From assembly GCA_030737835.1 (NCBI GenBank), contig CM060849.1, positions 9,570,268 to 9,634,267 on the forward strand: a stretch of DNA of 64,000 bases, given 5' to 3'. The notes below the pieces were generated by a model. It saw only the letters and a list, made by a program, of their open reading frames with translations, searched no databases and was not told where the DNA came from. The position numbers and the translations under genes are program-made. Numbering within the stretch: the first letter of the stretch is position 1; each line of letters starts with the position of its first letter. Shown here one piece after another: positions 41,224 through 53,155 of the stretch. The DNA comes from Acorus gramineus. Its lineage: Eukaryota > Streptophyta > Magnoliopsida > Acorales > Acoraceae.

Positions 41224-43896
41224 TGTGTGTGTATATATGTATATATATACTCAATTATGACAAATCTAAATAAACATATTCATTTTATTTTATATGGGTA
41301 TGATTTTTTTTTATATAAAATCATGCATTTTATTAGCTAAATATATTTTTATAAAAAAAATAAAAACATGTATTGGTTGCAAACATGGTTGAATAATTTT
41401 TAAAGTTTAAAATAAGATTGGTTTTAGCAATGATTTTTTTATCATATCATAATCACATTAAATGTAAGCAATGGCATCTTTATTTTCATCGAGTGAACAA
41501 TGAGATAATTTTTTTATTTTATTTTTCTTTTAGCTTAAGGTTGAGAATGTTCTAAGATTTATTAAATATTTGATAGTTCAATGAAAGGAAATACAAGTTA
41601 TCCTCAAAAAAAAAAAAATTAAGATGATATAAAGATTATAAAAAAAGGCATATAACATAATATTAGATCATCAATTAAGGAATAATAAAATTTTAGGAAA
41701 TAAATTTTACATTGTAACGTGTTAATTATATTCCTGTAAACATAATTAAATGTTTTTTTTTTTGTAAAATTTTGTTTATATTTAAAGATTAAGTTAAATT
41801 TGTAATTGTATGAAGACAAATCAAGTATGGTGCAACTTTGTTTGCAATTGTCATGTTATTAATAGATTATAGGAAATCGTCTAATGCAATATTAACTCTA
41901 TGAAACGCAGCTCTGTTTGCAATTACTACATCACTAACGCAATGTATGTAATCGTTTAATACAATACATACTCTATTATCTTAGTAAATACTCCATTATG
42001 AAAAGCGTAAAAAAAATATGTATTTAATTTATATAAGTATATATAAAATAAATGAATTTCATTAGCTAACTATATACTTAAAAAATCAAAACACATTATT
42101 ATTCAACATAACTTAAAAAATAATGAAAACTTCAAATTCTGCGCAATCAAGTGTTTTCTCACTAAAATTAATAAAATATATATTTATTAAAATGAGTATT
42201 TTCAAAATCTCCCCGTTCATCATAAATGTACAAAATACTAATGAGATTATTTAAAAATTTTCATATTAATTATTGAAGATTTGACAACATCTCATTTTTT
42301 TTATCCTTGGCAATATATTTAAATCTTTCTAAATCAATTTTATCTCTGGTTTCTCACTGTCACATTTTGATTACATGCATGCCCTTTTTTTTAATTTTCT
42401 CACAATTCACTACCTACAATTATGAGAACCACTGTCACACATTTATCATTTTCATTTTCTCATGCAAAAATGGCTTGTCACTAATAAGTCATATTGTGCT
42501 CATTTTTCAGTTGGTGGTGCACAATCCACCCATCACTCAAACTATACCCCCACAAATTAAATAAATAAATCACAAAAAATCATGTGGAGGGGAGACCTCA
42601 CATTTTGCTGATATGATTGGGGAAGTATATGATTTTGATCTAGGCACAAACTGATAAATGATATCCACTAATTATGTGGAACCTATACCTTGATAAAGAC
42701 AAAACTAGAATAGCTTCTTGCATTATTATTCAATTTTATGGATTGTCTTGTCAAATTGTGCAAGGTTAATTAAGTCGCATGAGTCAAGCACAATCGTGCA
42801 TTGAAATGGGTTGGATTTTCTTTTCTATTACACTGTTTAGAAAGTTGAATATTAAATGAGGTTCTGATTTTATGTTTTCTTTTTGGCTTGGTAAGTTTCT
42901 AAATTCATGAGTAGCTACCGTCTCTTTTTATGGGATATTTTAATCAGTTTTATTTCTCATAGTAAAAGGTAACAAATGATATAAAACCCCCGTGGATATA
43001 TTTATTTGAAGGTTACATGAATCCATGTAACTTTTAAATGAAGGTTTATATCAAAATCAAACAACTACATTAGCTATTTGATTTATTTAAAATATTATTC
43101 ATGACAGATTGGGTTGTCATAAATAACCATTTATAGCAAAAATATTTTATTTGTGACAGTAAATAAAACCATCGACAAAGTATGTTTGTGATATTTTTGA
43201 ACTGCCACAAATAATTTATGACACAAGCTTAATTTCCCATCCCTTGCTAAACGTTGTAAAACTGTCACAAAGATTGTTAGGGAGCATTGCAGAGGTTTGT
43301 GCTCTTCGCAAAAACCCTATTTTCGTGTAGTGATTGGATATAGTTAAGTTAGCAAACATATCCAAACTTATAAAGTTCTAACTTCAACAAAACATATCTT
43401 GTTGAAATGTTTCAAAAAAATCAATCGAACACAAAATTATGGTAACTCTCTGAAATGGTATTTAAGCGTAGATGTACTTCCAGTTCCAGTTGAGTCATGT
43501 AGTCTCCTTTGCTATCGCCACACATCAATACAAATATAATATATAAAATCATTTACCGGAATATTTTCTCTACTATCTCTATATTTATTCTATTATAAAA
43601 ACATAAAAAATATATGATTTAATTTGTACAAGCATATACAATATTTTTTATATAAAAAATGTACTTTGTAAGCTAAATATATATACTTCAAAATAATAAC
43701 ATAACGTGGGGGGGAGGGTGGCGCAAATGAATCTAAATGTAACATTTTTCTTAATTCCCTCTTGATATCAGCGAGAAAACAAAAGAACTCATTTCCTGGG
43801 AGGATTGATGGAACTACTTGATCGTTGGAAGTTAATCTTTTGTGACTGCAATCACATCATATTTAATAAAGATATAAGTTTCTTGTATATTATTCT
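41224..43896. other. AT-rich intergenic, no gene
   Basis: Sequence between the MULE and the copia element. It contains two copies (about 41940-42110 and 43500-43690) of a dispersed AT-rich family with words such as AAAAACATAAAAAATATATG and TTAATTTGTACAAGCATATA. No coding sequence could be supported. Confidence 0.6.
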
Positions 43897-44206
43897 TGTT
43901 GTAAACTAAATAGAATATGATATATAAGAGTATATGAATAAAGCACACAAGTATATAGAGAAGAGAAGTAGAGAGAGATTCTTATTCACTATTTTGTTGG
44001 TTGAATACAAGAGAGAACCCCTCTATTTATAGGGTGCATAGAGGAATCCCAAAGGTGGAGAGTTACAAGTCTATAGAGGTGAGGGGGAGATAGTGGGGCA
44101 CTAATGGGAGTGTTATGGAATAGAAGAGTGGGGGAGGTTATGGAGTTGAAGAGTGGGGGAGGTTATAGGTTAGAGAAGTGGTGGTTATCCACCATATCTC
44201 ACAACA
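43897..44206 (-). repeat. 3' LTR of copia element
   Basis: 310 bp, TG...CA ends, nearly identical to 52847-53155. It is the 3' LTR because pol reads on the minus strand and the polypurine tract lies just inside it. Confidence 0.95.
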
Positions 44207-44240
44207 CTCCCCCTTGGATGACCACCACGCTAAGAAAATT

Positions 44241-44440
44241 GCCTCATTAAAACCTTGCTTGGAAAACCCAATGGGAAAAAACCAAAGCGAAGGAAAAGGA
44301 GTACAATGTAACTTAATCGTATAATAGTGTATGCGTTTGACACTGCCTCATTAAAACCTTGCCAGGAAAACCCAATGGGACAAAACCTAGGCGAAGGAAA
44401 AAGAGTACAGTTCGCAAAATGTCATCAAACATTACTCCCC
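44241..44440. repeat. 104-bp repeat pair near copia 3' end
   Basis: GCCTCATTAAAACCTTGC and GAAAACCCAATGGGA recur with a 104-bp offset (44241 and 44345) between RNase H and the polypurine tract. Such repeats are familiar from this part of plant copia elements. Confidence 0.75.
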
Positions 44441-44457
44441 CTCATAAGTACAAGATT

Positions 44458-45189
44458 TCAAGAATTTTGGTCGCAAACTCGTCGCATCCCGATTTCATAC
44501 ACCAACTTCTTGAATGTTGATGTCGACAAAGCTTTAGTAAACAAATCTGCAAGATTGTCCTTTGACTGAATTTGTTGAACATCAATTTCATGTCTCTGCT
44601 GGAGCTCATGAGTGTAAAAGAATTTTGGAGAAATATGCTTTGTTCTATCACCCTTGATGTACCCTCCTTTGATTTGAGCAATGCATGCTGCATTGTCTTC
44701 ATATATAGTTGTTGGAACATCTGTAATGAGAGATAGTCCGCATGCAGTACGAATATGATGAACCAAAGACCTTATCCACACGCATTCCCGGCTTGCTTCG
44801 TGGAGTGCAAGAATCTCAGAGTGGTTAGAAGACGTGGCGACCAAAGTCTGTTTCGTAGATCGCCAAGAGATTGCTGTGCCACCACAAGTGAATACATAGC
44901 CTGTTTGTGAGCGAGCCTTGTGAGGATCTGAAAGATATCCTGAATCTGCATAACCCTTTAGTTGTGCACCATTATTGGAATCCTTTGCATAGAATAGACC
45001 CATGTCTGACGTTCCACGAAGATAACGAAAAATGTGCTTCACACCATTCCAATGCCTTCGAGTTGGTGCAGAGCTAAATCTGGCCAATAAATTAACTGAA
45101 AATGCAATGTCAGGTCTAGTGCATTGGGCCAAATATAATAAGGCACCAATTGCACTAAGATATGGTACTTCAGGACCAAGAAGATTTTC
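44458..45189 (-). pseudogene. Copia pol: RT C-terminal part and RNase H
   Basis: The frame continues from the other side of the nested LTR (ENLLGPEVPYLSAIGALLYL), so RT was contiguous before the insertion. RNase H follows with its acidic residues in YADSGY, SNHSEILAL and EDNAACI, and the typical end DNLADLFTKAL. The frame is open to the natural stop at 44458. Confidence 0.92.
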
Positions 45190-45452
45190 TGTTATATATG
45201 TGTCACTTTTAGCCTGCTGGTAACCGTTAGAGCGTTCTGGCAGTTTTTCGTTTTTTTCGGTTTTTCGATCGGTACCGCTAATTTTTGGACTGTTAGCTAT
45301 CGTCCTGAGCTAGAGGACTCCGATTGAAAATCTAACTGCATATTTGGTGTCCTGGTGCCATTTTAGACCTCTCACAAAAATTTCATCGAATTCCGGTAAC
45401 GTTCCCGAAATTTCGCAGTTCCGGGGCGTATCTGGGTTTTTAAGTCGCACGC

Positions 45453-45460
45453 TATATAAA
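45453..45460 (+). promoter_or_regulatory. TATA box of the solo LTR
   Basis: TATATAAA lies about 260 bp into the LTR and is followed some 50 bp later by a C/T-rich stretch (CCTCTCTCTCCTCTCCTCC), the usual setting of a plant LTR transcription start. Confidence 0.6.
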
Positions 45461-45929
45461 GGTGGGATGTAAATTCCGAGTTACTGTTCATCGTCTCCTA
45501 CCTTGAGCCCTCTCTCTCCTCTCCTCCGTTTTCTTGCGTTTGAGCCCCTTAGACCCCTCAAACCTTAAAAGTTAAAACATAGGAAGTGTAGATCGGGTCC
45601 CGATCTACACTCCGGTGTTTTCAAATCCCAATTCCGGCGAGTTTTGCCCGTCCGTCCGCCCTCTCTTCTCCTCTGTTTTGAGCCATCTCGGTGGTGGAGG
45701 TAGATCGGGGCGTTGGAAGCCTATGGGGAAAGGTTTCGGCGCGCGGAGAGCGTCCGGACTTCCCTTCCTCCCCTCGGTAAGCCCTATTTCCCCTCTTTTC
45801 TTGCATAGATGTATGCTAGGGAGGTGGTTTTGTGGTTGGGAGGCGGTTGGCGGCGGTGGGTGGCCGTCGGAGGGCTGTGGGAGGCGGTCGGAGGCTGTGG
45901 GGTGGTCGGAGGTGGGTGGTAGGGCAGCT

Positions 45930-46760
45930 CGGGCTGGCTGGCTGCTGTCTCGGGCAGGGCAACAGCGCAGGGCAGCAGGTGCAGTGGTTGGCGCGGGCGT
46001 GCGCGCGTGCGTGCGCTCGGGCGGTGCTGGGGGCCAGCAGGGCTGGGCGTGCGGGCGCTCGGCTGGCGCTGGGGGCCAGCAGAGCTGGGCGCGCGAGCTC
46101 GTGCGCGCGGGTACGCGCGCGGGCGTGCGCTCGGGGGGTGCAGAGGGAGGTGTGCGGTGCAGGCTGGCTGCGGGCAGTGGCTGTGCGCGCTGGCAGGCCG
46201 GGCGAGCTGGCTGGGCGCGCAGGCGAGCAGGGCAGGGGCGCTGGCGGGCGCAGTCGCGCGCGGGTGCGTGCGCGCGGGTGCGCGGGTTCGCGCGGAGCGG
46301 GCGCGCGGGTTCTGGCGCGAGCGGGAGTGCGCGCGGGTACGCACGGGTGCGCGCGGGCGTGCGCGCGCGGCCAGTGCGCCTGGGCGCTGGGCAGGGAACC
46401 AGTGCGCGCGCGCGCGTGCATGCGCGTGCGTGCGCGTGCTGGGGCGTGCTGGGGCATGCTGGGGCGTGCTGGGGCAGTGCGCGGGGTGCTGCGCGAGGGG
46501 CGCGGGCTGGACGCGCGGTGCACGTGGGCGCGCGCGAGCGTGCGCATGCGTGCGGGTGCGCGTCTGGGCTCGCGGGCAAGCGCGCGGTAGTGCGCCGATG
46601 GTGCCGGGATGTGTGCGTGCGTGCGCATTCGTGCGTGCGCATGCAGGGGGCCATGCGAATGGCTGCCCGAGGGTTCGGGTAGGTGTCGGGGCACTCGGAC
46701 TCGCGTGCGTACGCGCGTGCTCGCATGCGTGCGAGCCCGTATGCATGCTTATCCGAGTTT
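45930..46760. repeat. Extreme GC-rich alternating GC/GT block
   Basis: About 0.8 kb dominated by GCGCG, GTGCGTGCG and CTGGGGC words inside the solo LTR. It opens long frames on both strands (up to 390 codons) whose products are Arg/Ala/Pro or Gly/Arg/Ala low complexity; these are composition artefacts. The alternating purine-pyrimidine runs are prone to Z-DNA and the region is a dense CpG target for methylation. Confidence 0.8.
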
Positions 46761-47634
46761 TGGGTATTTCTATGCATTTTTATGTATAAATTGTGTGGTT
46801 TCTCACCATATTGAATGTCTGTCTTGCAGATCTAGACGGACGGTCGCGCGACGACCCCGATCTCTGGTGAGTGGGACAATCCAACCCAGTAGAGAGGTGT
46901 TATACGCACTTGGGCGTATACCGACCTCTCCTGGGGCACCATGGATAGATATTGACATGTGTAATATGTATATCATGCGAGCATGATTTAATTGTAGAAT
47001 GCATGTTACCCTAGACTTTGCATGTTAGGGACTTGCACCCTTAGGATATGTGTATGAGCCATGCAGCATGTCCCTTGTTTCCATGCTAGGAAGCCCGACC
47101 GATGCATGTGCCCTACTAGTTTATTTATTAAATTAAATGCTAGTATTTGTTTACATTGCATGTTATAGTGAATATTATAGGGGAGGGGCCTTGCGAGTAC
47201 AGCGGTGAGACCCGGGTTAGGGTACACCGTGTTCCTTGTTTGGTTGTCGGGGTGCCCTATAACGGGAACTCACGCTGCCCTCCCGAGTTTCTTTCCCCCA
47301 ATGATATTCCACCCTTGTTATAACCTTATGCATGTTCCCCGCATCGTAGTTATGCGCCCTGGTGGGTTCTGAGGAATTCAGAACATTAGTGTTGTTATAA
47401 TGTGCTGTCTGCGGATCCAAGTGGATCATATGCGATGGATAGGCTGTTCTGTTCCTTTCGTTGGATCCGGTAGAGACTACCCCAGCGTTAGACAGGGCCT
47501 TCCTGACAGAGGGCTCCCATTAGTAGGCACCTCCTGATTTGGTGACGGACTGTGCTGAATGTGGGAGTAGACCAGGTGGCCTACGGAGTGGAGGAGAGAC
47601 TATCGGTGGACCAAGGGTGACCAACAGCCTAGTC

Positions 47635-47978
47635 AGTCCCAAAATCCTATGTCACCCATTGAAGGGTGAGGGTGAGGGTGTAGTGGGTTGGCGATGAACG
47701 ACCCACTGGAGTTGTGATTGGATGCTTGTAAGTCCCAAAATCCTATGTCACCCATTGAAGGGTGAGGGTGAGGGTGTAGCGGGTTGGCGGAAGCGACCCG
47801 TTGGTTTTTGGTGCAGTTAGTCCCAAAATCCTATGTCACCCATTGAAGGGTGAGGGTGAGGGTGTAGCGGGTTGGCGGAAGCGACCCGCTGGTTATGTGT
47901 AGCCAGTCCCAATATCCTTTGTCGCCCATTGAAGGGTGAGGGTGAGGGTGTGGTGGGTTGGCGATTGAGCAACCCACG
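47635..47978. repeat. Four-unit tandem repeat, 86-96 bp, in solo LTR
   Basis: Units start at 47635, 47731, 47819 and 47905, each beginning AGTCCCAA and containing CACCCATTGAAGGGTGAGGG and GGGTTGGCG. A nested GGGTGAGGGTGAGGGTGT microrepeat recurs in every unit. Confidence 0.9.
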
Positions 47979-48518
47979 GCTTTGAGTTGTACTATCATTT
48001 GTGGATTAAGTAATATGAATTGTGGATTATAAAGATATCTGGTTGTGGTCAATATTGTCTGTGATGCATGGGTTGTGCCGTTCACTGAGCGTGTGGCTCA
48101 CCCCTCGCATAATATTTTTCTTCAGTGTCATCTGAGTCGGATCCGGAGGAGGAGCTCCCCGAGGGACTTCATCAGTAGCGGAGTAGCGCCACGTCCCGCG
48201 AGTTTCTGAGACTATCAGCATCCCTTGTACCAGTATGTATTATTTTCCGTGCTTGGGCACGCGTTTGTGTTGTATTTGGATGTCTTTGTATGTATATTGG
48301 CTCTCACAGGACATGTGATTATGTATGGAGTCTGTAGTGTGTTTTGATTACAGATTCAGTCTTTAGTTATCCGCATTTGGTGTATATATCATGTCAGCCC
48401 TGCTTTGTTGTCTGTATGTCATTCTAGTAGCTTGTGTATGATATATTATTGACCTCCTGTGTAGATTCTGATATTTTATATACACTTGCCGCGTCTCGGG
48501 GACGCCCGGGGCGTGACA

Positions 48519-49992
48519 TTTTCAGTATCTTCTTTTGGACGAAAAGGATCCTTTTTGGGGTCAAGTAACCTTACTACCATTGGAGTACTTAATGGATGAC
48601 ATTTGTCCATATTAAAACGCTTCAGGATTTTTTCAACATATGTGATTTGATGAACAAGTATCCCATTTGAACTTTGCTCAATTTGCAAGCCGAGACAATA
48701 TCTTGTTTTTCCAAGATCTTTCATTTCAAACTCCTTTTTCAGATATTCGGAAGCCTTTTTGAGCTCTTCAGGAGTCCCAATTAGATTAATATCATCAACA
48801 TATACTGCAATAATGGTAAATCCGAGTTCCATTTTCTTAATAAATACACAGGGGCATATTGGATCATTGACATATCCTTCTTTTATTAAGTACTCACTAA
48901 GACGGTTATACCACATTCGTCCAGATTGCTTTAATCCATACAAGGATCGTCTTAACTTTATTGAGTACATATTTCGTGGTTTTGCTTCAGGCAATTTTAG
49001 TCCTTCAGGAACTTTCATATAAATGTCGGTATCTAATTTTCCATATAAATATGCAGTAACCACATCCATTAGCTGCATGTCAAGTCCTTCTGAGACTACA
49101 AGACTAATTAAATACCGAAATGTGATTGTGTCCATCACAGGAGAATATGTCTCTTCAAAATCTATCCCAGGTCTCTGCAGAAAACCTGTGCCACAAGACG
49201 AGCTTTGTATCTAACAATCTCGTTTCTTTCATTTCGTTTTCTCGCAAACACCCATTTACATCCTACTGGTTTAACACCTTCAGGGGTTAGGACTACTGGT
49301 CCAAATACTTGGTGTTTTGCAAGTGAATCCAATTCTGTTTGAATAGCAGCTTTCCATTGTGGCCAACAATTTTTTCGTCTGCATTCATCCACTGAACGTG
49401 GTTCTAAATCATTATCTGAAATGATTTCTGTAGCTACTGCAAATGAGAATATATCATCAACAAGCACTTGCTTTCGATCCCACAATATTTGTGAATTTGC
49501 ATAATTTATGGAAATTTCTTCATTTCCATGTACTTGTTCTTCATGCACGGGCGTCACTTCAGGGACGTCAGTCTCTTCAGGGACTTGTGTCACTTCAGGG
49601 ACTTCTTCCTCTATAGGAGTTATTATTGTGGGTCTTTCAAGTGTTTCATACTCTTCTAGAGAATTATTCTTCATTGTTTTTCTCCTTCGGGGAGCTGAAT
49701 CTTTTGAGCCTATAGGTCTTCCACGCTTCAGGCGTGTTTTTGTTGATTCATTAGCCGGCATATTAGCAGTTTTTCCTATTGGAACATTAATTCGAGCTGG
49801 AGTATTAGCAGCTGGAATATGTGATTTCATCACTTTTGCTGCATCATTGAATGCATCTGGCAATTGATGCGCAATTCTTTGAAGATGAGTGATTCTTTGC
49901 ACTTCAGTTTCACATTGATTAGTGCGAGGATCAAGATGAGACAAAGATGGAGTTTTCCATATAAGTTCACGTCGTTCTTCTGGCGACGGATT
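48519..49992 (-). pseudogene. Copia pol: reverse transcriptase, N-terminal part
   Basis: It begins with the linker (SHLDPRTNQCETEV, TPARINVPIGK), then the RT start (WPQWKAAIQTELDSLAKH, VGCKWVFARKRN, YKARLVAQ). At about 49188 one base is missing after CACAGG, changing the expected AQGF reading and giving a stop. The downstream frame resumes (FLQRPGIDFEE in the alternative frame, then MDTITFRYLISL). It contains KLRRSLYGLKQSGRMWY and the RT active site YVDD. It ends at RPKEDTEN where the nested LTR is inserted. Confidence 0.9.
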
Positions 49993-51329
49993 TTCTCCCC
50001 TAATGACGGGAATATTGTCTCATCAAAATGACAATCCGCAAATCGAGCGGTAAAAACATCCCCTGTCAATGGTTCAAGATATCTTATAATAGAGGGAGAA
50101 TCAAAGCCTACATAAATTCCCAATCGACGTTGAGGGCCCATTTTAGTTCGTTGTGTAGGGGCAATAGGAACTTGTACAGCACAACCAAAAATTCGAAGAT
50201 GTGAAATATTTGGTTGATGACCCAGTACGAGCTGTAAAGGGGAATATTGATGATAAGCAGTTGGCCGAAGGCGAACTAATGCTGCTGCATGCAATATAGC
50301 ATGACCCCAAGCTGAAACGGGTAATTTTGTCCTCAAAAGCATAGGACGTGCAATTAGCTGAAGATGCTTAATAAATGATTCAGCTAATCCATTTTGGGTG
50401 TGCACATGAGCAACAGGGTGTTCAACATCGATGCCATGCGACATACAATAGTCGTTAAAAGTTTTCGATGTGAATTCACCAGCTCCATCAAGACGTATTG
50501 ACTTTATATGATAATCCGAAAAATGCGACTGTAATCGGATTATCTGAGCAAGTAGTCTTGCAAATGCAGCATTCCGAGTGGATAATAGACAAACATGCGA
50601 CCATCTAGCAGATGCGTCTATCAATACCATAAAATACTTGAATGGTCCACATGGGGGGTGGATTGGGCCACATATATCCCCTTGGATTCTTTGCAAAAAT
50701 GTTGGTGACTCAACATTGACTTTTGTAGGGGATGGTCTAACTATCAATTTTCCTTGTGAGCACGAAGTGCATTGATAGTGATTAGGTAAAAGAATCTTCT
50801 GGTTCTTTAACGAATGCCCAAATGAATTATCAATTATTCGACGCATCATTGTAGATCCTGGATGCCCGAGACGATCATGCCAAAGTGTAAAAATATCTGA
50901 ATCATAGAACTTCTGGTTCATTACAGCATATGATTCGATTGTTTTTATGGTTGTATAATACAACCCAGATGAGAAAGCATGAAGTTTCTCTAATACATGT
51001 TTTTGGCCTGAAACAATTGAAGTAATACATAAATACTCCATATTGTTTTCATTGATAGTCTCAATATGATATCCATTAAGACGGATATCCTTAAAACTTA
51101 GCAGATTTCTTCTGGATCTTGCTGAATATAATGCATCATTAATACAAAATTTTGTACCTCCTGGTAATATTATATTTGCTCTTCCGGAGCCTTCAATTAA
51201 TTTCGTAGTACCAGAAATGGTATTAACATTTGCATTGATTAATGTCAATGTCGAGAAATATTGTTTATTTCGTAGGATCGTATGTGTTGTAGCGCTGTCT
51301 GCTAGACAAATGTCACCAACCATAGCCAT
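49985..51329 (-). pseudogene. Copia pol: protease and integrase part
   Basis: The open frame from the Met at 51329 shows the aspartic protease (DSATTH at about residues 10-15), the pre-integrase zinc region (WHDRLGHPGSTMMRR, then CTSC), and the integrase core with D (GDICGP), D (RLDGAGEF) and E (NGLAESFIKHL), then the conserved LRIFGCAV and GIYVGF segments. After about 49985 the frame is lost: the residues downstream (KNDVNLYGKLHL) are out of frame, while the expected SHLDPRTNQCETEV continues in another frame. An indel therefore lies near 49975-49992. A hydrophobic upstream extension of this open frame is not part of the protein. Confidence 0.88.
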
Positions 51330-51929
51330 TCTTGTAAAAAAAAAAAATGAAATAAATAAGATAAATATAAAAATAAGAAAAATGGATTTTAGATAACAAA
51401 GAAAAATTATAATTATAAAAATTATAAAAGTCTGATCGTACATCAGGTACGTGACCATATTTTTAAAGCACCAAATACATAACAATCATTTTCCTTGTGT
51501 TAGGGGTTTGTTCTGCAACCCTTTTCCCTTCAATTATGCTTTTGTTTAATAGCAAATCACTTCTAGTGATTTGAGATATTTTACAAACTTTATGATTGTT
51601 GTGCTTTCTCAACTATATAAATCATGATCTCATCATTCATGACCACAACTTCCATGGCGAACATAAAATAAAATGCATTTACTTCGGGTAATGATGCTAT
51701 GCCATTGAGTTGAGTTATATGATATTTTAAAAAAATCGTTGTTCGGCAACGAGAATATATAAAATTGATGCTCTCAATATTGCTACAACTGGAGCATATT
51801 TGAGGCATAATGGCCGGTGGACCTTTGTCAATGAGGTATTAATCTTTAAATCCTCTTCATTATGATGATGATGATGGTGAAATCTAATCATAATTTACAT
51901 GTTCCTGCTGGGATACATGGATCCTTTTT

Positions 51930-52330
51930 TTTATTATTATTTGGTCCTTCAAGGACCTGAAAAATATATCATATAACTTTTGTTTGGTCCTACAGGGACA
52001 CGAACAATCATGATTTTTGTATAGTCCTTCAGGGATAGAACAAAATAAAATTTTACATGATCCTTCAAAGATTCATATAATCATAATTTTTGTACAGTCC
52101 TTCAGGGATAAAATAAAATAAAATTTGTATGATCCTTACAATATAATCATAGTCCTTCAGGGACATTTTTAATCATATCTTTTACATGATTCTTCAAGGA
52201 TCCATGTAATAATTTTTGTAGTCCTTCAGGGATAGAATAAAATTTGCATGGTCTTAATTGGAACACATTATTCATAACTTCTACATGGTCCTTCAGGGAT
52301 CCATGTAATTACAATTTTTGTATGATCCTA
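51930..52330. repeat. Degenerate GGTCCTTCAGGGA repeats in copia leader
   Basis: The word GTCCTTCAGGGA or close variants recurs about every 40-60 bp, alternating with ATAAAATTT(T)G/ACATGATC words, in the position where the 5' leader and gag should be. Confidence 0.7.
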
Positions 52331-52846
52331 TAGGGACACATGACATTGTAACATTAAAATGAATTTCAAATCAAATATAAATATCAAATTAATTGATATT
52401 TGTGAGAACTTCTGGTTCTACACATAGATGTATAATATTTAAATTTTAATAAAAGATGACAAACATGAAACAGTTACATGAAAAATAAATAATCAAATGA
52501 TAGATGCCGCATACTGTTGCATGAGAAAATTGCATACTAGTTTTCATAAATTAATCATATCATAACATATGTATGGAAAATTTTCACGGGGATTGCATGC
52601 ATGGAAAATAAAAGATAGATGTATGCAGTACATCAGATAAAAATAAAAGATAAATGTATACGGGTTCTACACATAATTTGCATACGGTTCCATGCATATT
52701 GAAAAAAAAATTAATCATATGTATGTAGTAGATGATTTACATAAAAATACATAACATCAAGGGAGAGTATATTTTTGATATAGATCATTAAGAACCCATC
52801 GATACAAACCTTTCTCTTTAACAAAGAGCTTCTCGTGCTGATAACG

Positions 52847-53155
52847 TGTTGTAAACTAAATAGAATATGATATATAAGAGTATATGAATAAAGCACACAA
52901 GTATATAGAGAAGAGAAGTAGAGAGAGATTCTTATTCACTATTTGTTGGTTGAATACAAGAGAGAACCCCTCTATTTATAGGGTGCATAGAGGAATCCCA
53001 AAGGTGGAGAGTTACAAGTCTATAGAGGTGAGGGGGAGATAGTGGGGCACTAATGGGAGTGTTATGGAATAGAAGAGTGGGGGAGGTTATGGAGTTGAAG
53101 AGTGGGGGAGGTTATAGGTTAGAGAAGTGGTGGTTATCCACCATATCTCACAACA
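52847..53155 (-). repeat. 5' LTR of copia element
   Basis: 309 bp. Differences from the other LTR are very few (for example one T fewer in ATTTTGTTGG/ATTTGTTGG), implying a fairly recent insertion. Just inside, the minus-strand sequence CGTTATCAGCACGAG occupies the primer-binding position but does not match the 3' end of initiator tRNA-Met. Confidence 0.95.

Larger units (their letters stand above)
45190..48518 (+). mobile_element. Nested 3.3-kb solo LTR (Ty3/gypsy-like)
   Basis: It begins TGTTATATATG, ends GGGGCGTGACA, and is flanked by the 5-bp target duplication TTTTC (45185-45189 and 48519-48523), interrupting copia RT. It contains no gag or pol, so it is best read as a solo LTR left by LTR-LTR recombination. 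A TATA box (GCTATATAAAGG, 45451-45462) followed by a C/T-rich start region sets the plus orientation. Long LTRs ending in CGTGACA are typical of Tekay/Del-type chromoviruses; that lineage assignment is inference. The interior has a very GC-rich block and a 4-unit tandem repeat. Confidence 0.85.
43897..53155 (-). mobile_element. Ty1/copia LTR retrotransposon, gag-less, split by nested LTR
   Basis: Two LTRs of about 310 bp (TGTTGTAAAC...CTCACAACA) are flanked by the 5-bp target duplication ATTCT (43892-43896 and 53156-53160). Pol reads on the minus strand in copia order: protease, integrase, reverse transcriptase, RNase H. No gag was found between the 5' LTR and protease (51500-52846), which holds only AT-rich DNA and short GGTCCTTCAGGGA-type repeats. 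A polypurine tract (minus-strand CAAGGGGGAG) abuts the 3' LTR at 44207-44216. Two frameshifts and a 3.3-kb nested insert show it is defective. Confidence 0.95.

Noticed and set aside
45605-46789. Long open frames (up to 390 codons) on both strands
   Set aside because: All lie in the GC-rich low-complexity core of a solo LTR. Products are Arg/Ala/Pro or Gly/Arg repeats with no domain, and five overlapping frames are open at once, which is a composition effect.
51330-51485. Hydrophobic N-terminal extension of the copia protease-integrase frame
   Set aside because: AT-rich upstream sequence read through by chance; the protein homology begins at the Met at 51329.
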